64,000 nt of DNA. Origin: Cyclospora cayetanensis. Taxonomy: Eukaryota; Apicomplexa; Conoidasida; Eucoccidiorida; Eimeriidae. Where the stretch lies: the NCBI RefSeq assembly GCF_002999335.1, contig NW_020312036.1, positions 434,001-498,000 of the forward strand, written 5' to 3'. Made by a program: the position numbers and the translations under genes. Positions within the stretch are counted from its first letter, which is position 1, and every line of letters begins with the position of its first letter. The notes beneath the pieces were generated by a model. It saw only the letters and a program-made list of their open reading frames with translations. It ran no database searches and was not told the DNA's origin. Below, one piece after another: positions 1-10,643 of this stretch.

Positions 1-203
1 ACTGCTGCACTCTGCCTCCCCTTGCCGTATTGCTTGCCTCCTCATTTCCCCCCTCCTGTGTGCGTATCTCCCCTTCGTTTTTCGGCCTTCTTTCCATGCC
101 CCCAAGGAAATCGCACCTATCTTTTCGATGCTGTCTGCTTGGCTCGTGTATAGCGTTTTCACATGTGGATGAACATACATATATTTTTTGTATACTGATC
201 GCT

Positions 204-617
204 ATGCCTCCCTCCTCCAGTGTACCTACGGGTGCCGTTTCCTGTACAAAAGTCGGCTTAACACCTGTGAAAACTTCCGTCTCAGGTAGCGAAAAACTGC
301 AGTACCTTCAGGACATATCTCTAACAGGGGGCAGCAGCAAGTTTTTGTCTCCCGATTCCTCCCGTTTCTTCTTCGCGACGGCCTTGCCAATTGTGCGCCC
401 TGTAAAGCGCAGCAGCAACCCCTTCTGCCTCCTCTCCGCCAACAAGACAGGCTTTGTTTACCACAACGAGAACCCTAACTATCTGAAGAAGGGGCCCTCC
501 ACCCTCGTGGGGATTCCCCGACTCACCAAGAGGAGAACGGGATATCCGAATCCTCACGGCAAGCGCAAAATCGGAGGCACCGACCCCACGCCCCCCGTTT
601 TCCCCAAAGGCGTCTAG
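204..617 (+). CDS. Small basic protein, possibly mitoribosomal bL33-like
   Basis: An open frame from the ATG at 204 gives 137 residues. The frame stays open further upstream without an ATG, so a 5' exon is possible. The C-terminal half is strongly basic. A short segment (SANKTGFVYHNENPNYLKK, about residues 78-96) resembles the Ser-Ala-x-Thr-Gly-Phe-x-Tyr...Asn-Pro core of the bL33 ribosomal protein family. The preceding 70 residues would be a targeting extension, which would suit a mitochondrial ribosomal protein. The tail after this core does not match bL33 well, so the assignment is an inference from one motif. The opposite strand is also open across 321-905, but its composition looks like that of a shadow. 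The frame has none of the triplet-repeat tracts seen in its neighbours. Confidence 0.35.
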   Translation: MPPSSSVPTGAVSCTKVGLTPVKTSVSGSEKLQYLQDISLTGGSSKFLSPDSSRFFFATALPIVRPVKRSSNPFCLLSANKTGFVYHNENPNYLKKGPSTLVGIPRLTKRRTGYPNPHGKRKIGGTDPTPPVFPKGV

Positions 618-1127
618 GCCCTGTTGCATGCAAGTGCATATGCAGGCAGCCGTACTGCATGCAAAAGCGCGTGTCGAACATACGATGCACCGGCACCCGA
701 TAAGAATCGCATGCAAATGAAGCCACAGAGCTTGTACAGACACGTATACCCACACGCTCACATCATCTGCTCCGTGTGCGTTTATTCGGGCTGCGTCCTC
801 CCTTCGTCGCTGCATGCAGCGCACGCTTTTTTTGTGAGAATGCTGGCCACCACTAAAAAGCGCTTCCACCGCCGGCCGTCTGTGGGGCGGTCCAACTGCA
901 AACAACCAGCCTGACAGAGCTTTGGGGGGATATACGAATTAAGTTTTTAGATATAAGTAGCGGCTCGTGCTTTCAAGAGAAAGTCACGAAGGCGAACAGT
1001 GAAACAGCCCTCAGGCAGCGGGAAATTCCGACGGGGTTCTCAGCAGGGGCCCCTTGAAGGATCTTCCAGGAGCAGTCCATGGGGGCCTATTCCTACGGCA
1101 CTGCTTGCACATAAGCGGTGGCGGCTG
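618..1127. other. Intergenic, no gene seen
   Basis: This stretch separates the small plus-strand gene from the 3' end of the long minus-strand Gln-rich gene. I see no conserved reading frame, RNA gene or long repeat in it. Confidence 0.5.
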
Positions 1128-4100
1128 CTAGTGCCACGGCGGCTTTTGTTGTTCCTGTTGCTGCTGCAGCGCCTGCCGCTGGAGAGAGCGTTGATAATCT
1201 TCCTGCTGCAGGTACTGGTGCTGCAGCTGCTGGAGCTGTTGACGCTGGGCTTGGTAGCTGTCGAGTTGCTGCTGTAGCTGCTGCATCAGCAGCTTCCTCT
1301 CTTTGTGCATGCGGAGGGAGTTTTGCTGCAGCAGTGCCAGCACGCGCTGCTGCTGCCGGGGGTGCTTGCAGGCTTCCATGCGGTGCAGTCTGTTGTCTCT
1401 GTCTTCCTCCTTCCGTAGCTGTTCGAGTCTCTCCACGGCCAGCTGCAGCAGACGCTGCTGCTCCTGCTGCTGCTGCAGCAGGTGCTGGAGCTGCTTTCGC
1501 TGCTGCTCCTGCTGCAGCAAGAACTGCTTCTGCTGTTGCATGGAGCTCCCTCGAGTGCTGCAAAGAGTATCTCCTCTCCCGTCACGGGTGCTCCTGGAAT
1601 TTTCTGCGGCGTGATGAGCAGCGGCAAAGCCACGCGTCGCAGCCGCCGGTTCTGCAGGGGCCTCTGTGTGATGCGCATGCAGAGGGAACGTCAGCAGCAG
1701 TGCATGGCCTTGTTTTGCCCCAAGTACTCCTTGCTGCTGCATGCCTGCTGCAGACACCGACCCCAACGGGTGCAGCATGCGCTGCTGCTGCGCTTCTTTC
1801 TCGCTGCAAAGTGGCTGCTGCTGCGTGTGCACCTGCTGCTGCGCTTCTTTCTCGCTGTAAAGTGGCTGCTGCTGCGTGCGCATCTGCTTAGGCAGACTTT
1901 GCTCCTGCTGCGGCGGAGGGAGCGCTAGAGGATTACTCTCCAGCATTTGCTGCGGAGAAGGATAAAAGGCCCTTGGATCGACTTCAGAGGCGGCCGCAGG
2001 AGCGAACGCTGCTGCTGGAGCCTCGTACGGATACATCGTAGCAATAATAAGATCCGCAGCATCAGATGCTGGGAGGAAGAGATGGTTGCAGCAGCCGTTA
2101 AGGGTACCCCTTGTTGTCGTCACATGAGAAGCAGCACAGGCAACAGGCTGAGAAACACTTCCTCCAAGCCCTTCTTCATAGCCCGACTGTACGGACGCTT
2201 GCTGTTGGTGTTTCTGCCCCGCATGCGCATGTGGCGGGTGTAACTGCACCGGCGGCTTCTGCTGCTGTTGCACAGGCACGTTGAAGCCACAAGGACCCTC
2301 TTGCTGCAAATCCATCGCCATCTGCTGCTGCTGTTGTTGCTGGGAAAGGAGCAGCTGGAGGTCTTTGCCTTCTGGTTGTTGCATCGTTTCCTGTTTGAGC
2401 CACTGACGTCCTTGCTGCTTCTGCTCTCTCCGCAACTTTTGATCCGAAAGCATTTTTACGCGACGGTGCTGCTGCAGCACCAGCTGGGGTGGCTGCATGG
2501 CGTTCTGGGATCGTCGCTGAGGCGCTTTTCGAAGCTTACAGATGTCTTTCTGCACCAGTGGCCTTTGCGGCTGCCGAGGGAGTTGACGTCTTGGGAATTT
2601 GGGGGAGCTGCTGATGGCGGGTGCCTTCGAAGCAGCTCTGAGTTGCTCAGTGGTTTCGATGCTGCTACAGCAAGGTGTCTGTACCTTTTCTTGCAGCTTT
2701 ACACCTACAATACCAGGCCCTTGCGTGGCCTCCTCATTGCAAAGGTCAGATGTACGGAGCAGTTTTGACAGGATCTCCTGTGGCTGTTCTTGCTGCTGCT
2801 GGCTTTGCTGCTCCTCCTGCGGAGCTTTGAGGTACTCCTCTTGTGCCTGCTGCGCCTTGCTCTGAGTTTGCTGCTGCTGCTCGTTTTGCAGCCGGGTTAA
2901 ATGCTGGGGGTGGTAGTAAAATTCCAGGCAATCCTGAGTCCCCTCCACGTGCTCCTGCTGACTCGGCTTTTGTGGCCGATGCCGAGGCTGCAACCCTTCC
3001 TGCTGCGCTGTCTGCTCAGCTGCTGCTTCCTCGTGCTGCTGCTGCTGTTGCTGAACTTCACGCACCTCATGTGCTGCGTCTTGTTGAGTATGATGCTCGA
3101 GCAACTTGTTCTGTAGCTGCTGCGTTTGGAAAAGCCCTTCCTGCATCGTTTGCTGCTCGACGTCCGTCTTCTGCTGCTGTTTTTGTGTCTCCATTGATTC
3201 ACGTTTTCGATGGGGAGGGTGCTGCTGCTGCTGCTGCTGCTGCTGCTGCATGCTTTGGTCCTGCGGCTGTTTTTTGCCCCGCTGTAGCTGCTGCTCGGCC
3301 TGAAACTGCTGCTGGCGCGGTGTGTTTGCTGTTTGCTGATGCAGCTTTTGCCTGAAGGGAGCTGTTGTTGCATTTGCCAGCTCGACTGAAGCATGCGGTG
3401 CTCGAGCAGCTGCTGCTTCTACTGCGACTGCTGCTGGGGTCGCTTCTTCAGCTGCTGCAGCCGCTGTTGCCGCTACAGCAGCTGCAGCAGCTGAAGAAGC
3501 GGTCTCCTTTGGTGGTGGTGGTGGTGGTGGTGGTGGTGGTGGTGGGTGCTCAGATTTGAGAGAATTCATCAGCATTGTCGAGCTTTTGCTGCTACTAACA
3601 ATGCCGCTAATGCTGCTGCTGCTGCTGCTGACACTGCTGCTGCTACTAACAATGCCGCTAATGCTGCTGCTGCTGCTGACGCTGCATTTTCGCTTTGCGA
3701 GAGCTGCCCTCGTGGCGTTGTAAGGCCATGAATTCAAATCTTTGGACTTGCAGCTTTTGGTGGAGGTGTTGCCTGGCGGAAGAGCCGAAGTCGGAGCGTT
3801 GTATGCGTAGCGGGGGGCCCCCTGCGGCCTCTCTGCCCTGCAAGGGGGGGCCTCATGAGCCTTCCAGACTCTTTTACCCTCTGCGAACGAGGAGTGGGGG
3901 GGAAGGCGGGGAACCTTTTCGTAGCGAAACTGGTCTTGCAAGTGTTCATACGCCTCTCGACGGCCTTGATGGGAGGGGAATCCCTGCCACATGGAGTTGG
4001 CGTTGGTGCGAATTCGCCCTCCTCGTGAAGGCGGCTGCAGCACAGAGCTGCTCGGTGCACTTGCTCTACTGTCACGGTTCAGATTGCTGCTGCTCTTGGG

Positions 4101-4967
4101 AAGACTGCTGTCTGTGCTGTGACTGCCCCCACCCGAGAGGAAGGCCTCTGGCAAGCCGACGGCGACTGCCCGGTGGGGTAGATGTCGGGGGCCCCTTCTT
4201 GGAGAGTAAAATTGACTCTCGCGGGTGTCGCCCATGCCTGCATTCTGTGCGAAGCCGCAGCGCGAGCGAGAAGAGGTATTGGCCAATGTCAGCGCAGGGG
4301 GGGGGGCCCCCTGGGTAGTCGTTGGTAGCCTTGTGTGCCCCCCTTCCCAACAGGGAGGGCAGCCATCAGGGAAACGGAGGAAGGAAAGGCCGTTCTTTCC
4401 ACCCCCATTATATCCCTCTCGGGATGCGGAAGATCCGTGGGATGCCTTCTGCTCGGAGGACGCCTTTGTCCACCTGTCTCGCTCGAAAGTGCCGCGCAGC
4501 GAATGACAGTTGCTGGATCTTAGACGTGGCTGCCCGTCGGAAGGGGCCTCCTGGCCTTGCAAGGCTGTGCTGGAAAGCGTGTTTTTCAAGATCTCGGGGG
4601 GAGGATTTATGGGTAGGCGCCCAGGGAACTCCGCGTCGAGGCAGGAGCGCCTCCTACCCGGATAGGGGCCCTCACAAGTGGGAGCGGAGGGGGGCCCCCA
4701 AACGGCAAACGGCGGCGGCGAGAGGAGGATGAGGGGGGCCCCTGCTGCCTTCGAGGAGCGCATGGGCAAGTCATGGGGGCCCCAGAGACCAGCGGCGCCC
4801 CCAATTCCATCGGGGGGGAGGCGCATGCAAGAAGAGTCCTCTACACTTGAAAAGAGGCGGCAGCCAACTGAGATCCTCCGCTGCTCGGCAGCGGGGGGGG
4901 GGTGTCTTGACGGGGGCCGAAGAATGAGGGGGTGGAATGAATGGTCCGCTGCCTCCGGGAAACTCAT
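1128..4967 (-). CDS. Very long Gln-rich low-complexity protein, function unknown
   Basis: One uninterrupted frame of 1,279 codons starts at the ATG complementary to 4965-4967 and stops at 1128. The first 400 residues are Ser/Pro/Gly/Arg-rich. A Ser block with a repeated SISGIV motif, a 12-Pro run (from a GGT tract on the plus strand) and an Ala block follow. The remaining 700 residues are dominated by Gln, with heptad-like Leu/Gln spacing near the C-terminus that could form coiled coil. A 17-residue tandem repeat contains SEKEAQQQ. There is no signal peptide, membrane segment or recognisable domain. The length of the open frame is partly explained by CTG/CAG repeats lacking stops, so some of it could be intronic or untranslated. 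I do not recognise a family. Confidence 0.55.
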   Translation of the reverse strand: MSFPEAADHSFHPLILRPPSRHPPPAAEQRRISVGCRLFSSVEDSSCMRLPPDGIGGAAGLWGPHDLPMRSSKAAGAPLILLSPPPFAVWGPPSAPTCEGPYPGRRRSCLDAEFPGRLPINPPPEILKNTLSSTALQGQEAPSDGQPRLRSSNCHSLRGTFERDRWTKASSEQKASHGSSASREGYNGGGKNGLSFLRFPDGCPPCWEGGHTRLPTTTQGAPPPALTLANTSSRSRCGFAQNAGMGDTRESQFYSPRRGPRHLPHRAVAVGLPEAFLSGGGSHSTDSSLPKSSSNLNRDSRASAPSSSVLQPPSRGGRIRTNANSMWQGFPSHQGRREAYEHLQDQFRYEKVPRLPPHSSFAEGKRVWKAHEAPPCRAERPQGAPRYAYNAPTSALPPGNTSTKSCKSKDLNSWPYNATRAALAKRKCSVSSSSSISGIVSSSSSVSSSSSSISGIVSSSKSSTMLMNSLKSEHPPPPPPPPPPPPKETASSAAAAAVAATAAAAAEEATPAAVAVEAAAARAPHASVELANATTAPFRQKLHQQTANTPRQQQFQAEQQLQRGKKQPQDQSMQQQQQQQQQHPPHRKRESMETQKQQQKTDVEQQTMQEGLFQTQQLQNKLLEHHTQQDAAHEVREVQQQQQQHEEAAAEQTAQQEGLQPRHRPQKPSQQEHVEGTQDCLEFYYHPQHLTRLQNEQQQQTQSKAQQAQEEYLKAPQEEQQSQQQQEQPQEILSKLLRTSDLCNEEATQGPGIVGVKLQEKVQTPCCSSIETTEQLRAASKAPAISSSPKFPRRQLPRQPQRPLVQKDICKLRKAPQRRSQNAMQPPQLVLQQHRRVKMLSDQKLRREQKQQGRQWLKQETMQQPEGKDLQLLLSQQQQQQQMAMDLQQEGPCGFNVPVQQQQKPPVQLHPPHAHAGQKHQQQASVQSGYEEGLGGSVSQPVACAASHVTTTRGTLNGCCNHLFLPASDAADLIIATMYPYEAPAAAFAPAAASEVDPRAFYPSPQQMLESNPLALPPPQQEQSLPKQMRTQQQPLYSEKEAQQQVHTQQQPLCSEKEAQQQRMLHPLGSVSAAGMQQQGVLGAKQGHALLLTFPLHAHHTEAPAEPAAATRGFAAAHHAAENSRSTRDGRGDTLCSTRGSSMQQQKQFLLQQEQQRKQLQHLLQQQQEQQRLLQLAVERLEQLRKEEDRDNRLHRMEACKHPRQQQRVLALLQQNSLRMHKERKLLMQQLQQQLDSYQAQRQQLQQLQHQYLQQEDYQRSLQRQALQQQQEQQKPPWH
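1782..1880. repeat. 51-bp tandem duplication inside the Gln-rich gene
   Basis: Two nearly identical 51-bp units start at 1782 and 1833 and differ by a few substitutions. They encode two copies of a 17-residue unit containing QQPLxSEKEAQQQ. Because 51 is a multiple of three, the frame is preserved. Confidence 0.85.
3511..3546. repeat. (GGT)n tract encoding poly-Pro on the minus strand
   Basis: A pure GGT run of about 12 units reads as ACC on the complement and as CCA/CCC codons in the minus-strand frame, giving a 12-residue proline run. Confidence 0.85.
3588..3680. repeat. Second 51-bp tandem repeat (Ser-rich)
   Basis: A unit ending in ctactaacaatgccgcta recurs 51 bp apart (3592 and 3643), with CTG runs between. 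The minus strand reads Ser runs interrupted by SISGIV. The period equals that of the 1782-1880 repeat, but the sequence is unrelated. Confidence 0.8.
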
Positions 4968-7283
4968 GATATAGCTCTGAGGCTCCCTGTGCGCGGCTGC
5001 TGCTGCTCTTGGCTCTGTGTTTGTGCTTATCTTAGGGCTGGGGATTTCTCTAGCCTCCTGAAGCTGCTGGACAGCAAGTGCTGCGTTTGCTACAAAAAGT
5101 GGTGCCTCTCCGCTCCTCTGTGAGGCGCCGAAGCCTTCGATTCGATTTGTGGCTCAAGCGCTGAGGCTTGTCTGAGAACATGCAGCGAGAGCCGAGGGAT
5201 ACGGAGGGGGTCACTTTACGGAAGGCGGAAGAAGTGACGGAAAAACCAGGTGGCAAAGGGGTACATCCGAAACGGGGCCCAGTTAAGGCTATGCAGTATA
5301 GGTCAATACCAAGGTTCGAACTGACAAAAAGTTTCATCAAAGATACAAAGACAAGGGAATATGTGCGTTCGCTTGGGAAGCGCTTCCTCTCTTGGGGTGT
5401 TCGGGATACCTCCGCCAAGTTCTGGCCGCTCGGGCAAAGAGAGTGAAATCTTTATGACCACATTTGACTGACACACCATAATAAGATATAGCATCCAAAT
5501 ATGAATATTCCGCGGCTTGCTGCGGCAGCAAACCGTGGGAGGGTGTAAGCGACCCTTCACTAGGGGGGAATCACCCCAAACTGTAAACACTCTTTTGGCA
5601 TGTCCTCCTGGGGTTCGTTTTTCCCAGTATGCCCGAATTATTGTCCTATAACGGTTTATTAATATCCTAAAGAAATACTGAAAATCGATTCATTAGAGAA
5701 TTTAATGAAAGGTGCCCCTTTGGCACCACTGGTCCTGCTATTCGGGTTAGCGCAAAGAGTCCAGCACCAGCCGTTCCCGTAACTTCCCCAGTAGACGCAG
5801 GACACGCAAAAGCAAATACAGAAACAATACTAGGAGTGAATTCAACAGCAAGAACCTGAGAATTAATGTGCCTTTAGTCGCTCTTAGGGACCTTTGCCCC
5901 GCCTTTGTTTTGCATACATTACGTAGAAGAGTTTGAATCATACGGTTAATTCGCCCCCCGAGACACCTGACTTTCATCTACAAGGGGTGAAGATGATTTA
6001 CGTGTCCACTTTACTGGGACCCTGGTTCCAAGCTAGCATTGGGAGACGAGAGAGCCCTAGATAAACTTATTTGGCCGGTTCCCCCCGTAGCATGTGTAAC
6101 ACGCAATGCTACATATAGGCACTTTCTGATGTACTGGTTATATCTGATCAAGGATATGTCAGCATTCAGGGTGTGTGAGTGTGTATTTTCGTATATCTTC
6201 TTGTTGCAGAGCAGTATTTGCCCGATATAAAAAGGCGGTGCAATGTTGTGTACCCGTGCGCTGGATGCTATGTGCAAACAGCCCTAAATGCTCAAATGTT
6301 TCGAGAGTGCAGCTACATGCACCGTACCTGTGCCTCTTTTTCATGGCGGGAGCCATTTCTGTAGGGGCGCGGGCAGGAGAAGGTGAAAGCTCTTTTGAGA
6401 AGCACTACATGACTTTGATAAAATTTGCCTCCCATTTCAAATTAAGTGTCTCCCCGTGGACAAGAAACCTTTAAAAGAACGTTGCACGGCAGAACTTCTA
6501 TGAAGGGCGGGCTCACTTTTTGTGAGCCTCTTTACACGCCAAAAATTTCTGAATAGCCCGCTTGAAAATTTGGCATAGCAGCAGTGCCGGCAGAGATAGC
6601 TACGCAGAATTCAGCGGGCCCTCCCCCCGCTCCCCCCAATGCCACTGAATAAAAGCGACTCCGCCACAGAGAGGCTGGCATTTACACAAAGCGAGAGAGG
6701 GAGAAACTGTAGGGACACCGCTAGAGGCACACGCCTATGGGTCGCTAGGGTCCGACGGACAGAGTGAAAAACGGCAGGAAACGAGAAATACTACGCAATT
6801 GCATCCACTGTCTCACGTCAAGGAGTAAGTAGAAGGCACCAATGTACGGGGTAGGCGCCATGCGTCTCCCCAAAGGCAGAGCTGTGCCTCTAGTGGGGAG
6901 CCTTCCGCTCAGGGCTATCTACCGTGTGAGCAGTTCTGTGGAGGCCCTTGGTCCTTTAGGTTCTGTAGCTGTGAGTGCCACACACTGGAGCGAACGCAGT
7001 ACTGATGAGGCTTACTTTTGCAGATCCTCGAGCGCCTCTCTGGAGGCTTTTTGCCGAGGACTGCTAGGTCCATCTCCTCAGGAGATTCCCTTGCCGATCT
7101 CGCACGAAAAATGCAGCGTGACAGGGGCCCCACGCTGCACTTCCCTACGAAGACGAAGACGCTCAAGTTCTTGGGGGGTGCGACGGTGGTAGCGGCTGGC
7201 CATAGTAGAAGCTGCACAGCCTCACTCTCGCACAAGGCCCCGCCTAGCCGTAAAGCCCAAGGCGAAAGAGGGCAGAGACTTGC
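4968..7283. other. Intergenic, mostly repeat-poor
   Basis: This region holds several short open frames on both strands (for example 5180-5446 + and 5303-5590 -), none with a recognisable motif or good coding character. 5600-6500 is AT-richer and free of triplet tracts, so it probably serves as spacer and regulatory DNA for the flanking genes. Confidence 0.5.
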
Positions 7284-9365
7284 TCAGGTTACAGAGGCGT
7301 GTCCTAGAAGCGCCTTTTTCAACTTAACACGGGGGGCAGCAGCCTTACAGTTCGCCATCCTCATCTGCTTCTCCTTCTCCCCCTGCTGCTGAGAAGGACG
7401 CGCATGCGCAAGCCAGAGAGCCTCTTCCAGCTTCCGGCAGAGCTGAAGGGAAATCGAAGCCTCCGCGGCACAGCCAAGGCCCCACAGGGTCAAGGCTCGT
7501 AGTCGCAGTGCTGTAAACGGCCCTGGAGAACAACGTATTCACACAAAAACTTCAGCAGACGGCAGTGTGGAGTATGAAGTCTGCACTTCTCTCGAGCTCC
7601 CCAGAGTGTCGCTACCGAGGACCGTCCACCAGGCCACACCATCATTTAGCGCCAACCGTGCGTTCCTGGTCAAGCAGCCCCTGCCCTTCTGTGCAGATCT
7701 CCTTGCACGAACAAATACTGCTGCTGCTGTTTGTCTGTCTCCCTCAAGGCTTCCCAGTCGTCGGCTCTGTGTCCCTTGGCTTTTCCGAGAATCTTCCGGC
7801 TCCTGTGTTCAAGGCTGTCTGCAAGGTGTCGTCTTACCGAGTAGGCCGAAGGGCTGCGTGCTGGAATATTCCCCGGAGGCCTTGCTCCCGCTGAAAAGTG
7901 TATGCCCTTTCTCTAGGCTCCCCGCAGTTGCCCAGATATCATGCGACACAGCCGCCGAGGCAGCCTCCAGGGCCTGCAACTCGCACACGCAAAGAGGGCC
8001 TCTTTCTCTGTCTGTCTCTCCGTCTGTCTCTCTTTCTGTCTGTCTGCCTATCTCTATCTTTCTCTCTCTATCTTTCTTTCTCCAGCTTCTACCTGCGCCG
8101 AGGATGGCTGTGTAAGCCATCCTCAGAACGTGCAGTGCTGCAGAGCCGAAGCCGCAACAGCAACAACGGCACGCGCAGAAACTACTTACTCCTGAGAGAT
8201 CTCCAAGGGCCACCAGACACCGCGCACGCCAGGCCTCTGACGCAGCAAAGAAAGACGCCGAACTGAGTCCGGAAGAAGCAGAAGCAGCGCTTGCTGCTGT
8301 CAGGCGCCTCTCGGTGTGCTCTAGGGCCTCCTTTAGAGATCTCTGCACAGCCATGCAGAGATTTCTGAGTGTGCTCTTGGTGCTAATAGAGCTGCTTTGC
8401 CAGGTAGGGGTAGCAAGAACGTCCGGAGGACTTGTACAGCTGCTCTTCTTCTTCCCGCTGCTGCTGCTGCTGCTGCTGCTTGTGGGTTCTTCCTGATGAA
8501 GCTCGCTGAGGGCCGCCTCCATGGACGTTAGCGCCTGCACGAGCACAAGAGATACCCCGTCGCGATGAAGGAGCTTCCCATTCCCATGAGCGAGCAAAGC
8601 CCAGAAATAAATCTCGGCAGCATCAGCATCAGAAAACGCCATCAACAAAATCAAATGCGATACAGCGGGGCTTGCCTGCAACAACGCAGCTTCAAGATCT
8701 GCTGCCCTCGTCAATGCACAACAGGCAGCACTGCTCAAAAGCAGCCCGGCCTCACAGAGGGCTGTACGCCTCCACCATGGGGATAAAAGCATCGCAAAGC
8801 TTCCTCTTGAGCACTGACTCATCATCTCCCCAGCGCTTCCGTGGCAACAGGTTAGCCTTAGAGCGGCCTCCAGCCGAAGGCCTGCAGAGACAGTTCCCAG
8901 GCAACGCGCCCTACTATTCGTACATGCGCGCATAAGCTGCTGCAGTGCCAGACAACGCATCACCTGCACAGCAGTCTCCTGGTTGGTCAAAGCCTCCCCT
9001 TGGCTTAAAGCCTCTACTGCTGCTGTTGTTGCTGCTGCTGTTGTTGGCGCTGCTGCCGCAAGGACTGCAGCTACTCGCAGCGCTTGTTGCAGCAGCCACA
9101 CGTCCCTCCGCCGACGGTTGCCTGCATCAGAGTGCTTCACGGGTTCCTGCTGCGTTTCTCCTTGCTGCTGTGATACCAATACCCCCCCCTCGTGCTGCTG
9201 TTGCTGCTCATGTTTGTGCTGGCGAAGGAGCATCAGTAAGCCAGCAGGCAGGCGTCGACACCACTTGTAAGTAGGCCCCTGCAGGGCTGCCAATGCCACA
9301 TCAGGATTCACACAGTCCAGCGTGAAGGAATTCACTAAACAGCTGACTCCCTGCTGCTGCTGATT

Positions 9366-9396
<31 letters not shown>

Positions 9397-10643
9397 TGTT
9401 GCTTCTGCTGCTGCTGCTTCTGCTGCTGCTGCTGTTGCTTCTGCTGCTGCTGCTGCTTCTGCTGCTGCTGGTTCAGTCCATGGCAAACCCTCGAGAGGCT
9501 TGGCTGCCGCAGGTGCCGCAGCTGAAGGGCCGCTAAAGAGGCCGCCAGCCCTGGTAGCTGCAGCAATAGAGCTGCTTGCGCTGCTGCGTGCAAGCTCAGA
9601 ACGCTGCGACAGGAAAGCCGCAGCAGCCGCAAGTGCCGTGCTTCGAATAACGCATACATATACATAATATATATATTTATATATATAGATATATATATAT
9701 ATATAGATATATAGTCATTGCAGCAGCAGAAGTTTTCGATCCGAATACGCAGAAGCTCTTCACCTGTGAGGTTTGAAGCGCAGGGCCCTAGAAGCAAATC
9801 TAAGAGCTTCCACCAGCAGCCTTTGTGGATTCCCCCGTGCTGCCTTTTCTGGCGAATCAGCAAAAGCTGCTTTTGCTACTGCGCGTGCTGCGGCTATGGG
9901 AGCTGCACTTTGGCTCCAAGGCCTAGGGGGGGGCGCTGTGCGGCTGCGGAGGTGTCTTATGCTGCTGCTGCTGCTTCTTCTGCCACAGGCTGCGGCTGTT
10001 GCCTCACCTGCCGCTCGTGCTGGTGAGCTTCTTCTTCTTCTCAGGAAGGAGAGAACTGTTGCGCCACCTTCGAGATCGCCAGCAGCGTCTAAGCAGCAAA
10101 CAGCAGACCTGAAAGAGAGCCCGCGACACAACACGTGTGCAACGTCCACACTCCATGGCTTTCTGTTGTTGCTACCACTCTATTTACTGCTGCTCCCTTT
10201 ATTTACTGCTGCTCTCACTCTTTTCACTGCTGCTATCACTCGTTACTGCTGCTATCAGCAGTACTCCTACTACCCTCTACTGCAAATGCTGCATCGCTAG
10301 AAAGCCCTGTAGAGCGCCTATACGTCCTTGGAAGCGTCTTCCATGGAGGAACCAAGAGAAATCTGCATAGAGGAAGGCAAATCTGCGTCATTCGCTAGGC
10401 CCCCGAAGGTCGAGGAGAAAAAATAAATGCGTAAAGCTAGAAAATTGACCCTTTCCTGAACCTGCATTCGACGTACCTACAGAGAGCTTCTGCCAACTTG
10501 TGCCTGTTTCTTGCGGCTGCCGCTGCGGCTACCGCTGCCGTGTAGCTTTGGAAGGCTCCAGGAAACTGTTGCGCGGCCCTAAGGGCGTCACCAGCCCGAA
10601 GCGCCTCTTGAAAAGGTGCAGTGCCTCTGCTTGAGCGCGGCAT
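7284..10643 (-). CDS. Helical-repeat (TPR-like) protein, five-exon model
   Basis: Proposed exons, 5' to 3' on the minus strand: 10643-10477, 10108-9764, 9603-8190, 7973-7838 and 7522-7284. Every junction uses GT-AG, phases agree throughout, and the product is 766 residues. The start ATG is complementary to 10641-10643. The N-terminus (QEALRAGDALRAAQQFPGAF, then an AEALCR helix) and the C-terminal part (VALGDLSGALEAASAAVSHD; LCRKLEEALWLAHARP) have the small/large residue spacing of tetratricopeptide helices. In between lie Leu/Ala helices, a poly-Gln block and a Ser/Lys linker. There is no signal peptide. TPR-like proteins are protein-interaction scaffolds, but which complex this one serves cannot be told. 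The introns carry (CTCT)n and (TA)n microsatellites. The last exon could instead splice at a GTAAGG near 7330. Confidence 0.6.
7985..8090. repeat. CT/GA-rich microsatellite in an intron
   Basis: Degenerate CTCT/CTGT repeats lie within the intron between exons 3 and 4 of the minus-strand TPR-like gene. If read through, they would insert an Arg/Glu/Asp-rich stretch, but good donor and acceptor sites remove them. Confidence 0.75.
9345..9476. repeat. (CTG)n/(TTC) tract encoding poly-Gln/Lys on the minus strand
   Basis: A near-pure CTG run broken by TTG and TTC triplets. In the minus-strand frame it encodes a block of Gln runs punctuated by Lys inside the TPR-like protein. Confidence 0.85.
9659..9716. 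repeat. (TA)n microsatellite in an intron
   Basis: A TA/ATA-rich stretch inside the intron between exons 2 and 3 of the minus-strand TPR-like gene. Confidence 0.8.

Noticed and set aside
321..905. 194-codon minus-strand frame opposite the bL33-like gene
   Set aside because: Cys/His-rich composition without motif; the plus-strand frame has the better coding character.
5180..5446. Lys/Arg-rich 88-codon plus-strand frame and overlapping minus-strand frames
   Set aside because: No motif, no clear splice partners, and equally long frames on both strands.
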